Shown: positions 10,961-23,185 of the stretch, in pieces
Layout: every line of letters begins with the position of its first letter
Numbering within the stretch: position 1 is the first letter of the stretch
NCBI RefSeq assembly: GCF_027244095.1
Contig: NC_069659.1
Location: forward strand, 142,700,001-142,764,000
Source: Hemicordylus capensis
Lineage: Eukaryota; Chordata; Lepidosauria; Squamata; Cordylidae
Length of the DNA stretch: 64,000 nt
Reading direction: 5' to 3'
Made by a program: the position numbers and the translations under genes
The notes under the pieces: generated by a model
Seen by the model: the letters and a program-made list of their open reading frames with translations, nothing else
Told to the model about the DNA's origin: nothing
Databases searched by the model: none

Positions 10961-12239
10961 TGCCCGCCCTTGTCCTTTAATAGTAGCCTCCCTTCTTCGT
11001 TACTCCAGTCCCAACCAGGCAATCACACCCACAAGTTGATGCTTGTCGCTTTCTCCCCCGCCGTTCGCGTCTACAGTGACTCTGCTTGCCTTTCTCTTCC
11101 TCGTTGCGATCTGTTAAAACTCCTCACCATACGAGAGGTCTCAAATGGATACTTGCTGCTTCCCCCCTCCCCCCTCCATAAGCGCAGCAATAACCTGCCA
11201 GGTTTCCACCACCCATTTCCCCCAGCGGCTAAGGAGGGTGTTGAATGTGTAACGGGCACCCCAGTGTCACCTCTACCGCCAGCCGTAGCACTCTTCCCCC
11301 CCTCCCCACCCCCTTTACCTCTCACAGCACCAAGTGACAAAGGACCTTTCAAGCCCCCTCACTAAACTAAAGCCACCATTTCCCCGGCTGCAGAGTGAGG
11401 GATCGAACGGAGCCTCCCTCCGTAAGAGCTACAAAATACTGTACGAGTTTGGGGGGTGGGGTAAAAGAGAGGAAGGAAAGCAGGGGGTCACTCCGCTAGC
11501 AGCACATCCCCAGCCCACACAGTATTTATATAATCTAGCCCCCACCCCTTTCCATTTCCCCCCTTCGATACAAACACTTGACGGGAGGAGATTTGTTTTA
11601 AAAGCGAATCCCATTGAAAAGAAGAGGGAACGAAGGCAACAAGCCCTGCCCACCCCCCCTTCCACTCTCAATCTAATCCTCCCTCCCTCCCTCTCTCTCC
11701 CTTACTAGCACCCTCTCCTACTACAGCCATTGCGAATACTAGAAATTCCTCAGCGTTGTGCAGTAATCGCTCTCCCCCTTCTTTCTCTCTGTTCACCCCA
11801 GCACTGTCCCACTGTCCCCAGAAAACATACTCTCGCCAACCACGGAAAGAGCGAGAGAGAAAGAAACAGCCGCCTCAGTGCCCCATGCGTCCCGATTCTC
11901 TGCCCCTCCTCTACCCCTGCTGCTGCCGCCGCCGCCTTTTTGTCCAGCATTTTTACACCTAAAAAGCCAAGTCCTTGCTTGATAAAAGAAGCCAAAAAGA
12001 AGACCTTTTGTTCCGCCCCATGAAAAACAGCTACCGCTGCAGAGCAGCCCCTTTTTCTCCTCCTCCTCGCTTTCTGGTCGCCTTCTCACAAATAAATAAA
12101 TAAATAAATAAAAAGCTACCATCCGCTTCGGGATGAAGGGGAAAACACACATACACGAGAAATCGTCTCTGCAGAAAAGACAACCCCATGTAGCCTCATG
12201 TGTTCTCACATGTGAACCCATAAAGGAGAAAGCACTTAC

Positions 12240-12375
12240 CTTGATATTTGGCGTCAATTTCCCTCATCAGGGAGACATTTCTCTGCAGATCGAAGGGCAG
12301 AGATTCGATGGAGTCCAGGTAATCCTCCACATAGTTCGCTAGATGAAGCTGCTCTCCGTTTGCAGGATTCAACAT
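12240..12375 (-). CDS. ING1: ING1 coding exon 1 (p33 form)
   Basis: ATG at 12375 gives MLNPANGEQLHLANYVEDYL, the well-conserved start of the p33ING1 isoform. The exon encodes the first 45 residues plus one base and ends ...YQ at a consensus donor (CAAG then GTAAGT, GT at 12239-12238). This region forms the first helices of the ING dimerisation domain. An in-frame upstream ATG at 12417 (MREKDIYTIFG) was not chosen because the homology begins at 12375. The intron to exon 2 is about 3.5 kb. The exon lies in a CpG-rich domain consistent with a housekeeping promoter just upstream (about 12400-13130 on this strand). Confidence 0.96.
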
Positions 12376-13130
12376 TTTCATCCGGCCGAAAATTGTGTAT
12401 ATATCCTTCTCTCTCACCCCTAATGGGCGAGAGTTTTCCTTTCAAACACAGCAGTCCCAATGGCAGAGGTTCAGTCCTCAGCCGCCTCTCTGTTCTTTAG
12501 ATCTAACAACAACAAAAAAAGACCACGAAAAAAGCTACATCTGAATCTTTTCTTCTGAGAGCAGAAAGGCAGCCCGGAATACACACAGTCTGCGAGTCCC
12601 TACAGCCGTAGAGCAGCAGTAGCAGCTGATTGAATGGCTGTCGTTGTCGGTAACTCACCAAGGAGGTGGTAGGAACAATCAGAGAGATGTGTGTGTGTGT
12701 GTACAAGAGAGGGAGGGAGAAAGGGGAGAGGAAGCTCTTAAAAAACCAGATCTTCCGAAGACAGACAAGCAAATAAGATCTTTTCTTTAAACATGCCTAG
12801 CAGAAAGGAAGAGATGCTTCTCTCGTCTCGTATGTGCAGCTACTCCTGTTCCGCCGGTGGTATTAATGCAGCCTTCTCTATACGCCGCACTTGATCCAAC
12901 GTGGAAAACCCAAATACCAGTTTCAAACACTTGGGAAACATTCAGCCCCGCTATGCAGTGCGCACGCGCACCACTCCCATACACTTCCCCCTCCTCCTCC
13001 AACAGCAGCAGAGGCGCTCGATGTGCCTCACTATAGTGATTATACTACCTTCCCTCCTGTTGCCCCAACTCCCCACTCGCGGGGAAGGAAGTGAGACTCC
13101 GGGCTGGGGTGAGAGAAGAGCGTAGTTTAT

Positions 13131-16100
13131 TTGCTGCTAAAGTGTACTGGACGGGTATGTGCACGGCAAAACACATTCCTAATGCAGACGTGTCTGATGC
13201 TTGTGGGTGTGAATTGGGATTACTACTTTGCTAATGCACCATGAGAAGGGAAACGATTACCTCCTAGGAACTTGGGTAGAGCACGGAACCCCTCAATGCA
13301 AAGTGACATGCATGTGTGTGAAAAGAGCGAAACAGAGGTACGTGTGAAATCTGTGGGCGGAGTTTCCCGAGGCTGCTTGCCCGATTTTACATAGCGCTGG
13401 CGACTGGTAGCTTTGGAGGATCTGGACAGGACGAAGAATGATGTCTTTGCACTTGTTCATAGGGAACGACATAAACTTTGAGGAGTTGCTGCCCAGTCTT
13501 CGTCAAGATTCCTTCTTTCTCTCCTCCCACTCTATCGGCCTCGGTAGCAAGCCCTGCTGTGTCTGACCACCACGTAAGAATATGCCTGTGTATGAAACGC
13601 CATTGCATTCTTCCCACCTCTCTTGCATTGTTTGTCCTAGTTTGCACAGGACGCTTCTCACTTAAAGGAGAGAGGATTTCTCCTTCCCTCCTTGAAACTA
13701 ACCACCCGAGCAGCAACCGCATCAATAATTGTAATCCCGTAAAGACAGCTCTGCTGCCCAATCAAGCTTCGGTTCTTACTCCGGCCCTCCGTTTTATTAT
13801 CCAATGGCATGCTGCAAATGATCGGTCCGGAAGAGAGGCGTCAGGAAAGGATCGGAGCATGCTCAGATCTGATCCGTAGGCGAGGAGAAAATGGAGGGTG
13901 TGAGGCGAAAAAGTGAACTACATTTCCCTACAGCAGTTGCTGCAATACCGCATGCGCCTGGGTTGTGGCCATTGCAGTCCGAACTGGGGCAGCCCCTGTA
14001 TTTTTAAGGTTGGCTGATCTGAAAATCAAAGCACACCCATCTGCAGAAAACAAAAGCAGGGGAACGTGTGTTGTGGAGAGCAAGGTTATTAGGGCTACCT
14101 CGCCCGGGGAGAAGGGGGGTTAGCTGCTAATTTGTGTGTGTTAATTCATTGAGATATAGTCAGATGAACTTACTCTATAGCTTAAAATGATGCTGTGATC
14201 GTCATAGCTAATCAGCGGTGCTGGTTTAAAAGTAGCTTTGAGGACATTAGAACGAGGAAAGGTAGATTTGGGGAGGGTGGTGTATCGAAGAAACACTAGA
14301 ACAATGTGGGCTTGTTGAGGACGGAAAGAGGGTTACCTGGCGGAAAACATATTTGCGGCCATGAATCAGGAAGACGGGAGGGATGGCTGGGGGGATGAAG
14401 AAGCCCGCGTTTGGGATAGGGCAGCTGATGGCAGTGGTAGTAGTAGTAGTAGTAGTACAGCGGAGCAGATTTCCAAAAGTCTTTTGCAAGCCCGAACCAC
14501 TCCGTCCACTGAATTTTCTGAGGGAAGAAGTAATGGCCGTATGTCCCGACAGCCATTAAACTCGTTGCTGGGTTTGGAGCAGTTTCCTACGTAAGCTACC
14601 TCACTTGGTTGTTGCTAGGATAAACCGGAATTGTAAAGCAGCCTGTAGCGTGGGATGTGCTACAGAAATGCTCAAGAATAAACGATAAGAAAGCAAACGA
14701 GATCTTAAGCGTTTTATAGAAAAGCGGCATATACATTTAATTGTGACAATTCTGCAATTTTTAAGGCACACGGAGCGGGGGCGGGGGCTCGGCGGGACAC
14801 ACAACGCCGCATTTAGATGCTTAAGGTAAGAGGCGCAAGAATCTTACTGACTTGAATAGGAACAGCTATGCTCTGGATAGCGGTGGCCACCCCAGTTGGG
14901 AGAGCGAGTGGACATTCGGCACGTGCGGGTGGGGGTTCTAAGCCCAAAGGCGAGAACCGGCAAGAGCCTGCCCAGACCTCTAGAGAGGGGGATAAAGGCA
15001 GGCAGCAGCTACCCTTCCATCACCAAGAGCGAGACACCGCAACCGTCTACAGCGCAGAAGACCTGAGAGAGCGAGGGCTCCTCTCTTCCCGCAGCAGCAA
15101 TTTATGATCTTAAGTAATAGCGTGTTCTGGATCTGGAAATACCACAGCCAAGTCCACGGGGTGAGGGAGAGTCTTCCTCTTTATTCTTTCCAGACCAGTA
15201 GGTGAAAGTAAACGGCGCGCACGATGAAACTGCATCCCACCCTGAGCTCTTACAAGAGAGAGAGCGAGCAACTATAACGCAATCAGAGGGAAGGAATCCT
15301 TTCCAGAGAAGGAGCTTCCTTTCCCCCATCCTTTCTCCTCCATGTCCAAGGAGAGGGAGGTGGATTTGCCCTGATTGGAAGAAAGCTCCGTTTCTCACGA
15401 GGCAGGCTTTCACTGATGTGCTGCGGCTGCTTAAGCCGTGATCAAATCGTGAATGTCGGTGATGGCAGGAGGGGAGGAGTTTTTCTAACAGCCACGGTGC
15501 TTTGTTGTCTCCATCCTTTTCACTAGTTACCATTCAGAAAGGTTGTCTCCCCTTCTGTATTTTATGGAGTGTGTAACAATGGCTATTACATCTAAACATT
15601 TAGAAACACACAACAGCCTGGAAGAGTCTGCTTGCAGAGTCATGGAAAACAGTTCTCCCTGCACCCCAGTTTTAATGCCAGCACCCTAAAGGCTGTCTCT
15701 TGTAACTTATTCACATGTTGCAAATAGTTCTGTTTGTCAGAAACTGGGCTCTCCACTACAGGATACTCAGTGCCTGTCTCTTGGAATCCTATTTTTGCAT
15801 GGGGCAAAGCACATCTTGCTGGACCATGGCAAGGTATTTTGGGATGGTACAATATTACTCATATCTGGAACAGAGAGGCCTCTCCCAACATGGGCTGACT
15901 GTTGTGGCCAGTTTGTTCATAAAATTAGATTCAATTCCATTTATGTAAGCGCATCTGAAATATTGCAGTTGAATTAGAGAAAAGAAAAATCAAAGAATTG
16001 TTACTGGGTTTTCTTAAGATATTTTCACACATTATACTAATTGTGATTTTTGCATTACCCATATCTGTAATTCATATGAATTAAGCTACACTGGCTGCAG

Positions 16101-16400
16101 TGTACACTATTTAAATATGGCTTTTCCCCACCTCCCCCCCCATAAAAATATTCTATCACACGACACTAAAAAGCACATTTGAGGGTTTCTTGTATTGCTG
16201 AACCATGTTAGTCATACAAAAACATCAGAGTGTCAACTATAATGAAGAAAAAAAGAAAATTAAAATTAAGATCTGTCCTATTAGTCCAATGCATGTGGCT
16301 TACAATAATATAAGAAAATTGTTTTTAAATTAAAGTTACCCTCTACTCATCCCCAATACTAAAATTAGGAAATGGCATAACTTTCCTAAATGTCTGCCTG
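13131..16400. other. Intergenic spacer between ING1 and CARS2, no gene supported
   Basis: The first part (to about 15500) is moderately CpG-rich and could hold further promoter or enhancer sequence. There is a short (AGT)n tract at 14438-14456. A strong plus-strand donor (AAG then GTAAGA) lies at 14826-14831, but no exon could be established around it. From 15500 on the sequence becomes AT-rich, with no recognisable repeat or exon. Confidence 0.4.
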
Positions 16401-16439
16401 GAGGCAGTAATGGGCTGGATGGGGGATAACAAACTCAAG

Positions 16440-17645
16440 CTGAATCCAAATAAAATGGGAGGTACTGACAGGGGAGGGGGACCTGAGAGATGGTTTAGAT
16501 CTGCCTGTTCTGGATGGGGTTACACTCCCCCTGAAGGATCAGGTACGTAGCTTGGGAGTGCTCCTGGATCCAACACTCTCTTCAGGTTGAGTCACTGGCC
16601 AGGAGCATTTCTTATCAGCTTGGGCTGATACATCAACTATGTCCATTTCTGGGAGGTAAATGAACTTAAAACGGTGGTATATATGCTAGTAACCTCTAGG
16701 CTTGACTATTGTAATGCATTCTATGTGGGGCTGCCTTTGTATGTAGTCCAGAAACTACAATTCATACAGAATGCAGCAGCCAGACTGATCTCTGGGACAA
16801 CCCGAAGGGACCATGTAACACTGATTTTAAAAGAACTGTACTGGCTGCCGATACGTTTCCAAGCAAAAAACAAAGTGCTGGTTATTACTTACAAAGCCCT
16901 CAATGGCTTGGTAGGGGTGTGCACAAAATCAGGTTGCCCGGTTCAGTTAGAGTCTGGACCATGGACTCACAGAGGCCCATTGGGCATGCATGGCAGCCTC
17001 CAAAATGGCTGCCGCCACAGAGGACAGGCCTGGAACAGGCCAAAGACCACCCAAACCGGGCTATTTGAAATTAAATGGAGGCTGGGGGCGGGAGAGGGAA
17101 ACTCTGGATAACCCCCTGCAGCCATGCAGAAGCCCCCAGATGGGGTGGTGGCGAGTTTAATTACATTTTTAAAATGTTTAAATTTTTATTTTTAATGAAC
17201 CCCCAAGCCTGAACTGGAGGTTGTTCGGTTCGGTCTGAGATCAGGCCGAACAGGCTGGTTTGGTTCAGGGGTGTTCGATGTTGAATGGATCCAAATTTGA
17301 ACCCATTCGCACATCCCTAGGGCTTGGGTCCAAGGTACTGTCATGAGCCATCTGAAGCAGTCTAGTTATGATTGCCATTGGCTTATTTGGTGGTGACTTG
17401 GGACCTGGCCTTCTCTGTGGCTGCCCTGAGGCTCTGGAATATGCGTCCTGTCAAATAAGAGCATCTCCTTCTGTTTGCTTTTAGAAAGACCCTCAAGACA
17501 CACCTGTTTCTCAGGCTTTTAACTGAAATTAATTTTAAACTTTGTTGAAAAGTTTAGATTGTTTTAACTTTTTATTCTGTTAAATTGTTTTGTTTTAAAT
17601 TGTGTACACTGCCTAGAGAGGCACATATAAGGTGGTATATAAATA
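16440..17645 (+). mobile_element. L2-type LINE 3' part, split by a hAT MITE
   Basis: The plus strand encodes the C-terminal end of LINE ORF2: MLVTSRLDYCNAFYVGLPLY, QNAAARLISGTTRRDH, LYWLPIRFQAKNKVLVITYK. It then continues after the MITE and ends with a GGTGGTATATAAATATGATAAAT tail near 17630. The same protein segment occurs at 19230-20100, 24895-25190 and 32418-33180 on the minus strand, so this family is abundant locally. It is 5'-truncated and decayed. Confidence 0.8.
16912..17319. mobile_element. hAT MITE, TAGGG(A/G)TGTGCAC family
   Basis: Its inverted ends are TAGGGGTGTGCAC and GCACATCCCTA. It is flanked by near-matching 8-bp target duplications (TGGCTTGG at 16904-16911, GGGCTTGG at 17320-17327). 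It interrupts the LINE at an ALNGL-coding site, which fixes its limits. It has no coding capacity. The 8-bp duplication assigns it to the hAT superfamily. Confidence 0.8.
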
Positions 17646-18237
17646 TGATAAATAATAAAATGCCTATGATCCAGCACCTTTAGGGCCCATGCATTATTAT
17701 AATGGGAGAATTAAGCATGTGCTAGGAGAGAGTTAATGTGTACCACTTGAAGTGCTTTTGAGTCTCTTTCTCATGGTCTGTATATGTTAAAGGCAGAAAT
17801 GCAGTTTTAAATTGACTTGTATCTATTTTTAAAAAATTGATTGATGTGCCATATAGAAAGGTGTATTTACACACTTCCATTTTTCTGTATTTTTGTGAGG
17901 TCTGTCTCTAGCACATTTTTCATCCTCCATTTTTCCAGGGTTGTGCACATTTGGGAATAGCTTTTCAACTGTTATATGGAAGTGTATGTGTGGAACCTTT
18001 TTCAGTTTCACAGATGCTGTTTTCCTTCACTGTTCTCCCATTTATCCATCCATTTCCGCTGCTGCCATTGCTGCTGATGCTTCAGAGTTTTTTTGTTTCC
18101 TTCAAAAGTGAGAAAGCAGGTAATTGTTAAGTATTAACATAACTGTTAGGCCTCAGTTAAACTGACAGGGTTGGAGAGAAACTTAACACTTAAACTGAAA
18201 GGGGGGAAAAGTCTTCCTCTTAATCATGCAACAAAAA

Positions 18238-18350
18238 TGACAATGACCATGTCATTTTTATTGTATGTTTTTAACTTTTGTAAACTGCCTTGTGGTTGTT
18301 TTTAATGAAAGGTGGTATAGAAATTCAACAATAAATAAAAACAAAAACAA
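18238..18350 (+). repeat. L2-type LINE 3' tail
   Basis: AACTGCCTTGTGG, then AAAGGTGGTATAGAAATTC and an (AATAAA/ACAAAA)n tail form the usual 3' end of a short L2-type copy. Confidence 0.55.
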
Positions 18351-18560
18351 AAACAAGTGGTAACTGAAGCAAGGGAATTAAAGTCCTTTAAAATGTACAT
18401 GTGATTTTGGCATAGTGCTGAACTTTGGCTTGATAGTCCTTAATTTTTTTTTGTACATTGATCTTAGAAACTGGAGATGTTGATAGACCTCTGGGGGGAC
18501 AGTAAAATCCAAATCCATAAAGTGATTACCAAGACTATCTGGCTGGAAACATATTTTAGA

Positions 18561-18780
18561 GGAATAGCTGTGGAAATGCTAGACTAACAAGCATAAGGTT
18601 GCCGGTTCGAATCCCTGCTGGTGCTATATTGGGCAGCAGTGATATAGGAAGATGCTGAAAGGCATCATCTCATACTGTATGGGAGGAGGCAATGGTAAAC
18701 CCCTCCTGTATTCTACCAAAGAAAACCACAGGGATCTGTGGCTCTAGGAGTCGAAATCAACTTGACGGCACACTTTTTAC
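18561..18780 (+). mobile_element. tRNA-headed squamate SINE (Sauria-type)
   Basis: Plus-strand copy with tRNA-like B box GGTTGCCGGTTCGAATCCC (18597-18615), body motif ATAGGAAGATGCTGAAAGGC, and tail GACGGCACACTTTTTAC. It is the same family as the copies at 4696, 23227 and 58952. Confidence 0.8.
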
Positions 18781-18784
18781 TTTA

Positions 18785-19140
18785 TAATTTTATACCACCC
18801 TTCATTCTAAGACCTCAGTGTAGTTAATAAGATAACAATACTAAAATTTCAATAAAACAACCTAAAAATAAAGCAAGCACAGCTACAATCTGAGAGCTGG
18901 GAGGCCAACTCATTGGCCAAAAGCCTGAAAGGTCTTCAATTTCCTCTTGAAGTTTGGGAGAGAGGGAGCCATGCAGAACCCAGCTGCAAGTTCCACACCC
19001 TGGGGGCAATCACCAAGAAGGCCCCGTCCCACGTGTTTTGGCAAACGGGCCTCAGAAGGTGTTGGCAGAAGGAGCAGAGCCCTCCCAGCCAATCTAGTCA
19101 GGTGGGTAGATTCAGCTGGGAGCAGGCAGGTCTTTAAGGT
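18785..19140 (-). repeat. LINE-derived 3' fragment, clade unresolved
   Basis: It begins with a reversed LINE-like tail (TTATACCACCCTTCATTCTA) and contains blocks typical of the C-terminal end of a squamate LINE (GGGGGCAATCACCAAGAAGG, CCCGTCCCACGTGTTTTGGC). No open frame spans it. Confidence 0.4.
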
Positions 19141-19210
19141 ATTAGTCTGATAAAGTGGAGTCTAGTCCACAAAAGCTTATGCTGAAATAAATGTGTTGGT
19201 CTTTAAGGTG
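19141..19210 (+). repeat. Short repeat with a hammerhead-ribozyme-like core
   Basis: CTGATAA (19147-19153) is followed by a GTGGA/TCCAC stem (19155-19159 with 19166-19170) and then AAAAGC. This resembles the type of interspersed repeat with CTGATGA, stem II and CGAAAGC that Penelope-like elements carry. Here the core is decayed (CTGATAA for CTGATGA, AAAA for GAAA), so it should not cleave. Assignment to Penelope-like elements is from memory. Confidence 0.4.
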
Positions 19211-19229
19211 TAAAAAGGCTGTACTGTTT

Positions 19230-20100
19230 ATTTATCATATTTTTATGATAATATCCAAATTATATATACATCTGATATGTACGTTTCTAGGCTGTGTACA
19301 ACATTTAAAACAATACAAAAAGTTACAGATTAAAATCTACAAAACAATAAAAATAATAGCATAAGAGTTATTAAAACAAATTATTAAAATTAAAATTCTA
19401 ATTAAAAGCCTGCGAGAACAGGTGAGTCTTGAGGGTCTTCCTGAAAACAAACAGAGAAGGAGATGCTGTTATTTCAGAGGGGAACATATTCCAAAGCCCT
19501 GGGGCAGCCACAGAGAAAGCCTGGTCCCAGGTTGCCACCAGTCAACCTGTTGCCAGCAGCAACCGTAACTGGACCTCTCCAGAAGATTGTAACCGTCGGT
19601 AGGGTTCATGACAAAGAAGGCGCTCTCTTAAAAACTCTGGGCCCAAGCAGTTAAGGGCTTTATGGGTAATAACCAACACTTTGTATTTTGCCCAGAAACA
19701 TACTGGCAGCCAGTACAGTTCTTTTAAAATTGATTGGTCCCTTTGTGTTGTCCCAGAGACCAATTCTGTACCAATTGTAGTTTCTGGACTATGTATAAAG
19801 GCAGCCCCACATAGAGTGCATTACAGTAGGCAAGCCTGGAGGTTACCAGCATATGTACCACTATTTTAAGGTCATTTACCTCAAGAAATGGATGTAGCTG
19901 CTGTATCGGCTGAAGCTGATAAAAAGCGCTCCTGGCCACTGCCTTAACCTGAGAAACCAGGGAGGGCTTTGGGTCCAGGAGCACTCCCAAGCTATGTACC
20001 TGATCTTTCAGGGGGAGTGTAACCCCATCCAGAACAGGCAGATCTAAACCATCGGGTCCCAACCCCCACAGTCAGTACCTCCATCTTATTTGGAATTAAC
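19230..20100 (-). mobile_element. L2-type LINE 3' part
   Basis: The minus strand reads the end of ORF2: GLDLPVLDGVTLPLKDQVHS, SLGVLLDPKPSLVSQV, LVTSRLAYCNALYVGLPLY, LYWLPVCFWAKYKVLVITHK, FLRERLLCHEPYRRLQSSG. Frame breaks interrupt it. The AT-rich 3' UTR lies on the left (19230-19430). It is the same family as 16440-17645. Confidence 0.8.
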
Positions 20101-21480
20101 TTCAGTTTTTGCTCTTCATATCTGACACATTCAATGCCAACCAGTCACAGGCAGAGCAAACTGATTTCCAGACCATTTGGGAGTATCATAGGTCAGAATA
20201 AGCACTCTTGTAACATAATCCTAAACCTAAATTGAGACTTACACCCAAGTAAGCATATTCAGGATTGTAGCCATACTTCATAGTAAGTGTGTTTAAGATT
20301 GCAATCATAACTGTGTCTAGGAAACAGAAAGCCAGCTCAGACCACTTTGTTTAAAACCATTTATAGATTAAATACAATAAAAAAGATCTCTGCTATAAGT
20401 GACATAAAACAAAAAAGGTGAAGTGGTACCCTTTTGTGGCACATCTTATGTTCTGTGTAGATTACTCCAATGAAAAGCATCACACATCCATGTCTTTTCA
20501 GGAATCTTGTTCTTTAGGATCAACAAAGCAACAGTTTTATAGCATTCTGTAGAACTTAACATTTGATGTAAAAATTAAGAACTTTTTAGGTATAACTTCT
20601 GTAGCCCTCAACTTCCCACTCAGCTCCTATCCAGTTGTGAAAGAGATGGTAGGGCCTGAGCTCACTTAGGTGTGAGAGGGGCGAGGAATAATATGGTGAA
20701 ACCCCAGTTTTGTGTGGTCCTTCTCTCATTCTCTTGAGATAATGGTGGGAATACAGTGAGCTACTTTCAAATCTATATAACCAGAACTGAGGTTTATTCA
20801 ACAAAGGGTGCGGGGTGGGGGTGGAGAAGGGAAGAAATCATAAAAATGATTCCAGCATGTATATAATCTACAACAAATCCCACACCCACACAGAGTGGAA
20901 AACCCTCAGAGTCCAACAATTCATTTGGGTCAGACCTGACCCTCACTCCACTTGTCCTGAAGAGAGCTGATGTATTCTTGCTTTATCTTCCGGTTTGTCT
21001 TTTTCTCCTTGCTTGATCTCTTTCTCTCACTCTAATCCTTTCACTCCAGAACTTAGTTGGTTTTTGCTTTGGTCCCCTCCTCCCTCGATCCAGCTCTTCC
21101 CTCGGAATCCACACTATGGTAACCCCAAAGGTCCAACAACCCCACCTGTCCTTGTGTTCTAACGGGGGGGGGGGCTACACTGGTATATAGTTCTGTTATT
21201 TTAACATGATTTTGAGTGATATTCCTTCCATGTTATTACATTTTCCAACCCTATTTTTTTGATTTGTAGGCCTGAAACCGGCACGGCGAAAAGCAATGAG
21301 AATCAGCAGGGCACAGGTTTAAGTGTGCAGCCATGTGTGCAATGAGCCAAACTGGAGAATGCAGATGTAAACCGATTTCAGCCAGGCCAAAAAGCCTGCA
21401 AGCCTAAGCACAACTTATTGGGAAGGCAGTCCCCCTGAATCAGAGGGACCTCCTTCCGAATAAACATGCCTAGGATCGGA
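20101..21480. other. Spacer upstream of CARS2, nothing firm
   Basis: No exon or full repeat was recognised. A run of ten G lies at about 21164-21173, a known place for assembly error. GC content rises towards 21480. Confidence 0.4.
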
Positions 21481-22028
21481 CTCCTAATCGATGAAAGCTC
21501 TGCCAGTGCCTTTACAAGGCCGCGCAACTTGCAAGGTCAAGGGGAAGACGCGGCAATGAGAAAAAGCACATTTCAAAAGCTGCTGAAGCCGAGGCATCAT
21601 TTTACCATTTACTGGAGGCACCTCCAAGCATAGTCCCTCCCCCCGCCTTTCCGACCAGCTCGGGCAACGAAAGCTCCTCCTTTTCCTGCTGCTTTCTGGC
21701 TGTAGCTACCGCTCTCCACAGTTGGCGCACAGGCAGCGGCTCCTGTCTCTACAGCCGCAGCGGGTTGTGCAGACCTCCCTTCCTGCTTCGAGCGGCTCCG
21801 CTGCCAGCAGAGCTCCGCCCCCTTTCTGAGAGGAGGAGGAGCCGGCTGGGGCTTTCTCCTTCCTGCATCCTTCCTGGCCATGTGAGCGGCGCGTCTGTGC
21901 AGCCTTACTGACTTCGTTGCAAGCAGCTGATTTTGAAAGGAGCCATTTCTGAAAGCGACGGCGACAGCAGGAGGTTGCAGTCGCAGTCGTCGAGGAGCTG
22001 ACCTGGGCTGACCCCGCCGCCAAGAAAC
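21481..22028 (+). promoter_or_regulatory. CARS2: GC-rich CARS2 promoter and 5' UTR region
   Basis: GC- and CpG-rich sequence lies directly upstream of the CARS2 start codon, with no TATA box in the expected place. A TATA-less housekeeping promoter is inferred. The long minus-strand frames here look like composition artefacts. Confidence 0.5.
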
Positions 22029-22321
22029 ATGCTGCACGCGCCGCTTTGGGTTCCTGGGGGCGGGTGGGCGAGGCTAGCCGCCTTGCAGGCGCTGAGTCTA
22101 AGGCGCTGCGGAAGGCTGAGCTTTGTAGCCGGAGGTGCTGCCGCCGCTGAAGCAAAGCGACTGCTGAGCGAAGCTAACCAGAGGAGAAGGTGTTCTGGTG
22201 TCCCAAAGCTTGGGACGAAGTGGATCAAGCCTACAGGCCAAGACAGTGGAATCCAGATCTACAACAGCCTGAGCAGAAGCAAAGAACCTCTTATACTGGG
22301 GAACGCAGATGTGGTGACTTG
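22029..22321 (+). CDS. CARS2: CARS2 coding exon 1, mitochondrial cysteinyl-tRNA synthetase
   Basis: CARS2 charges mitochondrial tRNA-Cys with cysteine using ATP. This exon encodes an Ala/Arg/Leu-rich N-terminus ([12 protein letters not shown]...) with the features of a mitochondrial targeting peptide. It continues into the start of the conserved enzyme ([20 protein letters not shown], human WLQPTGRETGVQVYNS), ending after two bases of a Trp codon at donor GTAGAA (22322). The targeting region is longer than in the human protein. The ATG chosen is the first in this open frame, and an internal start cannot be excluded. Eleven coding exons are present in the window, giving about 419 codons. Human CARS2 has 564 residues, so roughly 150 remain beyond the right edge. 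Confidence 0.93.
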
Positions 22322-23185
22322 GTAGAATCTGTAGAAATTTGTGTTCATAGAGGGTGGTGTTGCTACTTTTTTTTTCCTTGATAGAGCTCCTGTGCTTTTA
22401 CAGCAGCTCAGCAAGCATAAAATCAGCAGGTCTGACTTTTTTTTTTTCTGGCATGGAGGTATAGTAAAAGAAGAAAGCAACACCTGTTGAGTTTCTGCTT
22501 GTTGCACAACTCGTGAAAGCCTAGGAGTCCTGCTAGGAAATAAAAAAGTAGTAAGCTTGTATTGGGCCAGCCAAAGTTTTTTTTAAAAAAAAATCCATGA
22601 AGAAGAACAGCACAATTCTTTGTTGTGCCTCTGCTTGATGTGAGTCCCACTGAGTTCAATGGGAATTATAAGAAAGTGTGCTGAGGATTTATGCCTTGGT
22701 GCTCAACATGCAGTTTAAGAAACAGCACACAATTTACAGGATTTTGTACAGAGATCTGTTGAGCTTGAGATATTGGGTGGCCCTTATCCTAGATCTGCTC
22801 TTGTAGTGAATTGTAATCGGATCAGAACTGCAACAGAATTGACACAACCTTGCGGCCCATGGAGGGGATTTGTCAGATGATGCTCTGGCAGAAAAGTTGG
22901 GAGCTGGAGCTGTGGTTAGGGATGAAGAGTGAGCCCTGGGGTGGACAGACTTTCGCTGTCTGGCAGCTCTTGAAACAAGGCATGGAACAGAAGCCAGATC
23001 TGGAAATAGCAGCAGGGAGATATGCTCTGTTGACCAGTTCTAGGCACCTAGCTCATTCCAGGAGCCCTTTGCTGCTTTCATAGCAAAGGGGCTAGTTAAA
23101 AAATTCCTGTTCTTTAGTAGGCCTGAAGGAGGCTCTGTGTCATATAGATCTGGATAAGATGCTGCTAGTCCTGCACCCCTTAACT

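Larger units (their letters stand above)
9590..13130. promoter_or_regulatory. CpG-rich domain around the ING1 first exon
   Basis: The sequence is much richer in C+G and CpG than its flanks, and the long open frames here are low-complexity by-products of that composition. It spans the ING1 intron side and the sequence upstream of the p33 start. It probably holds the ING1 promoter(s). There is a (GT)n tract near 12688-12702 and an (AAAT)n tract near 12090-12112. Confidence 0.55.

Noticed and set aside
14821-14831. Strong donor AAG/GTAAGA as evidence for a first exon of an antisense transcript
   Set aside because: No matching acceptor or conserved exon was found; a single donor-like site is expected by chance.
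18590-18620. A functional tRNA gene
   Set aside because: The B-box-like sequence belongs to a SINE head; no cloverleaf with an anticodon stem forms, and the same head recurs in other SINE copies.
21609-22228. Minus-strand frames opposite CARS2 exon 1
   Set aside because: They overlap the well-supported CARS2 promoter and exon in GC-rich DNA and show no conserved motif.
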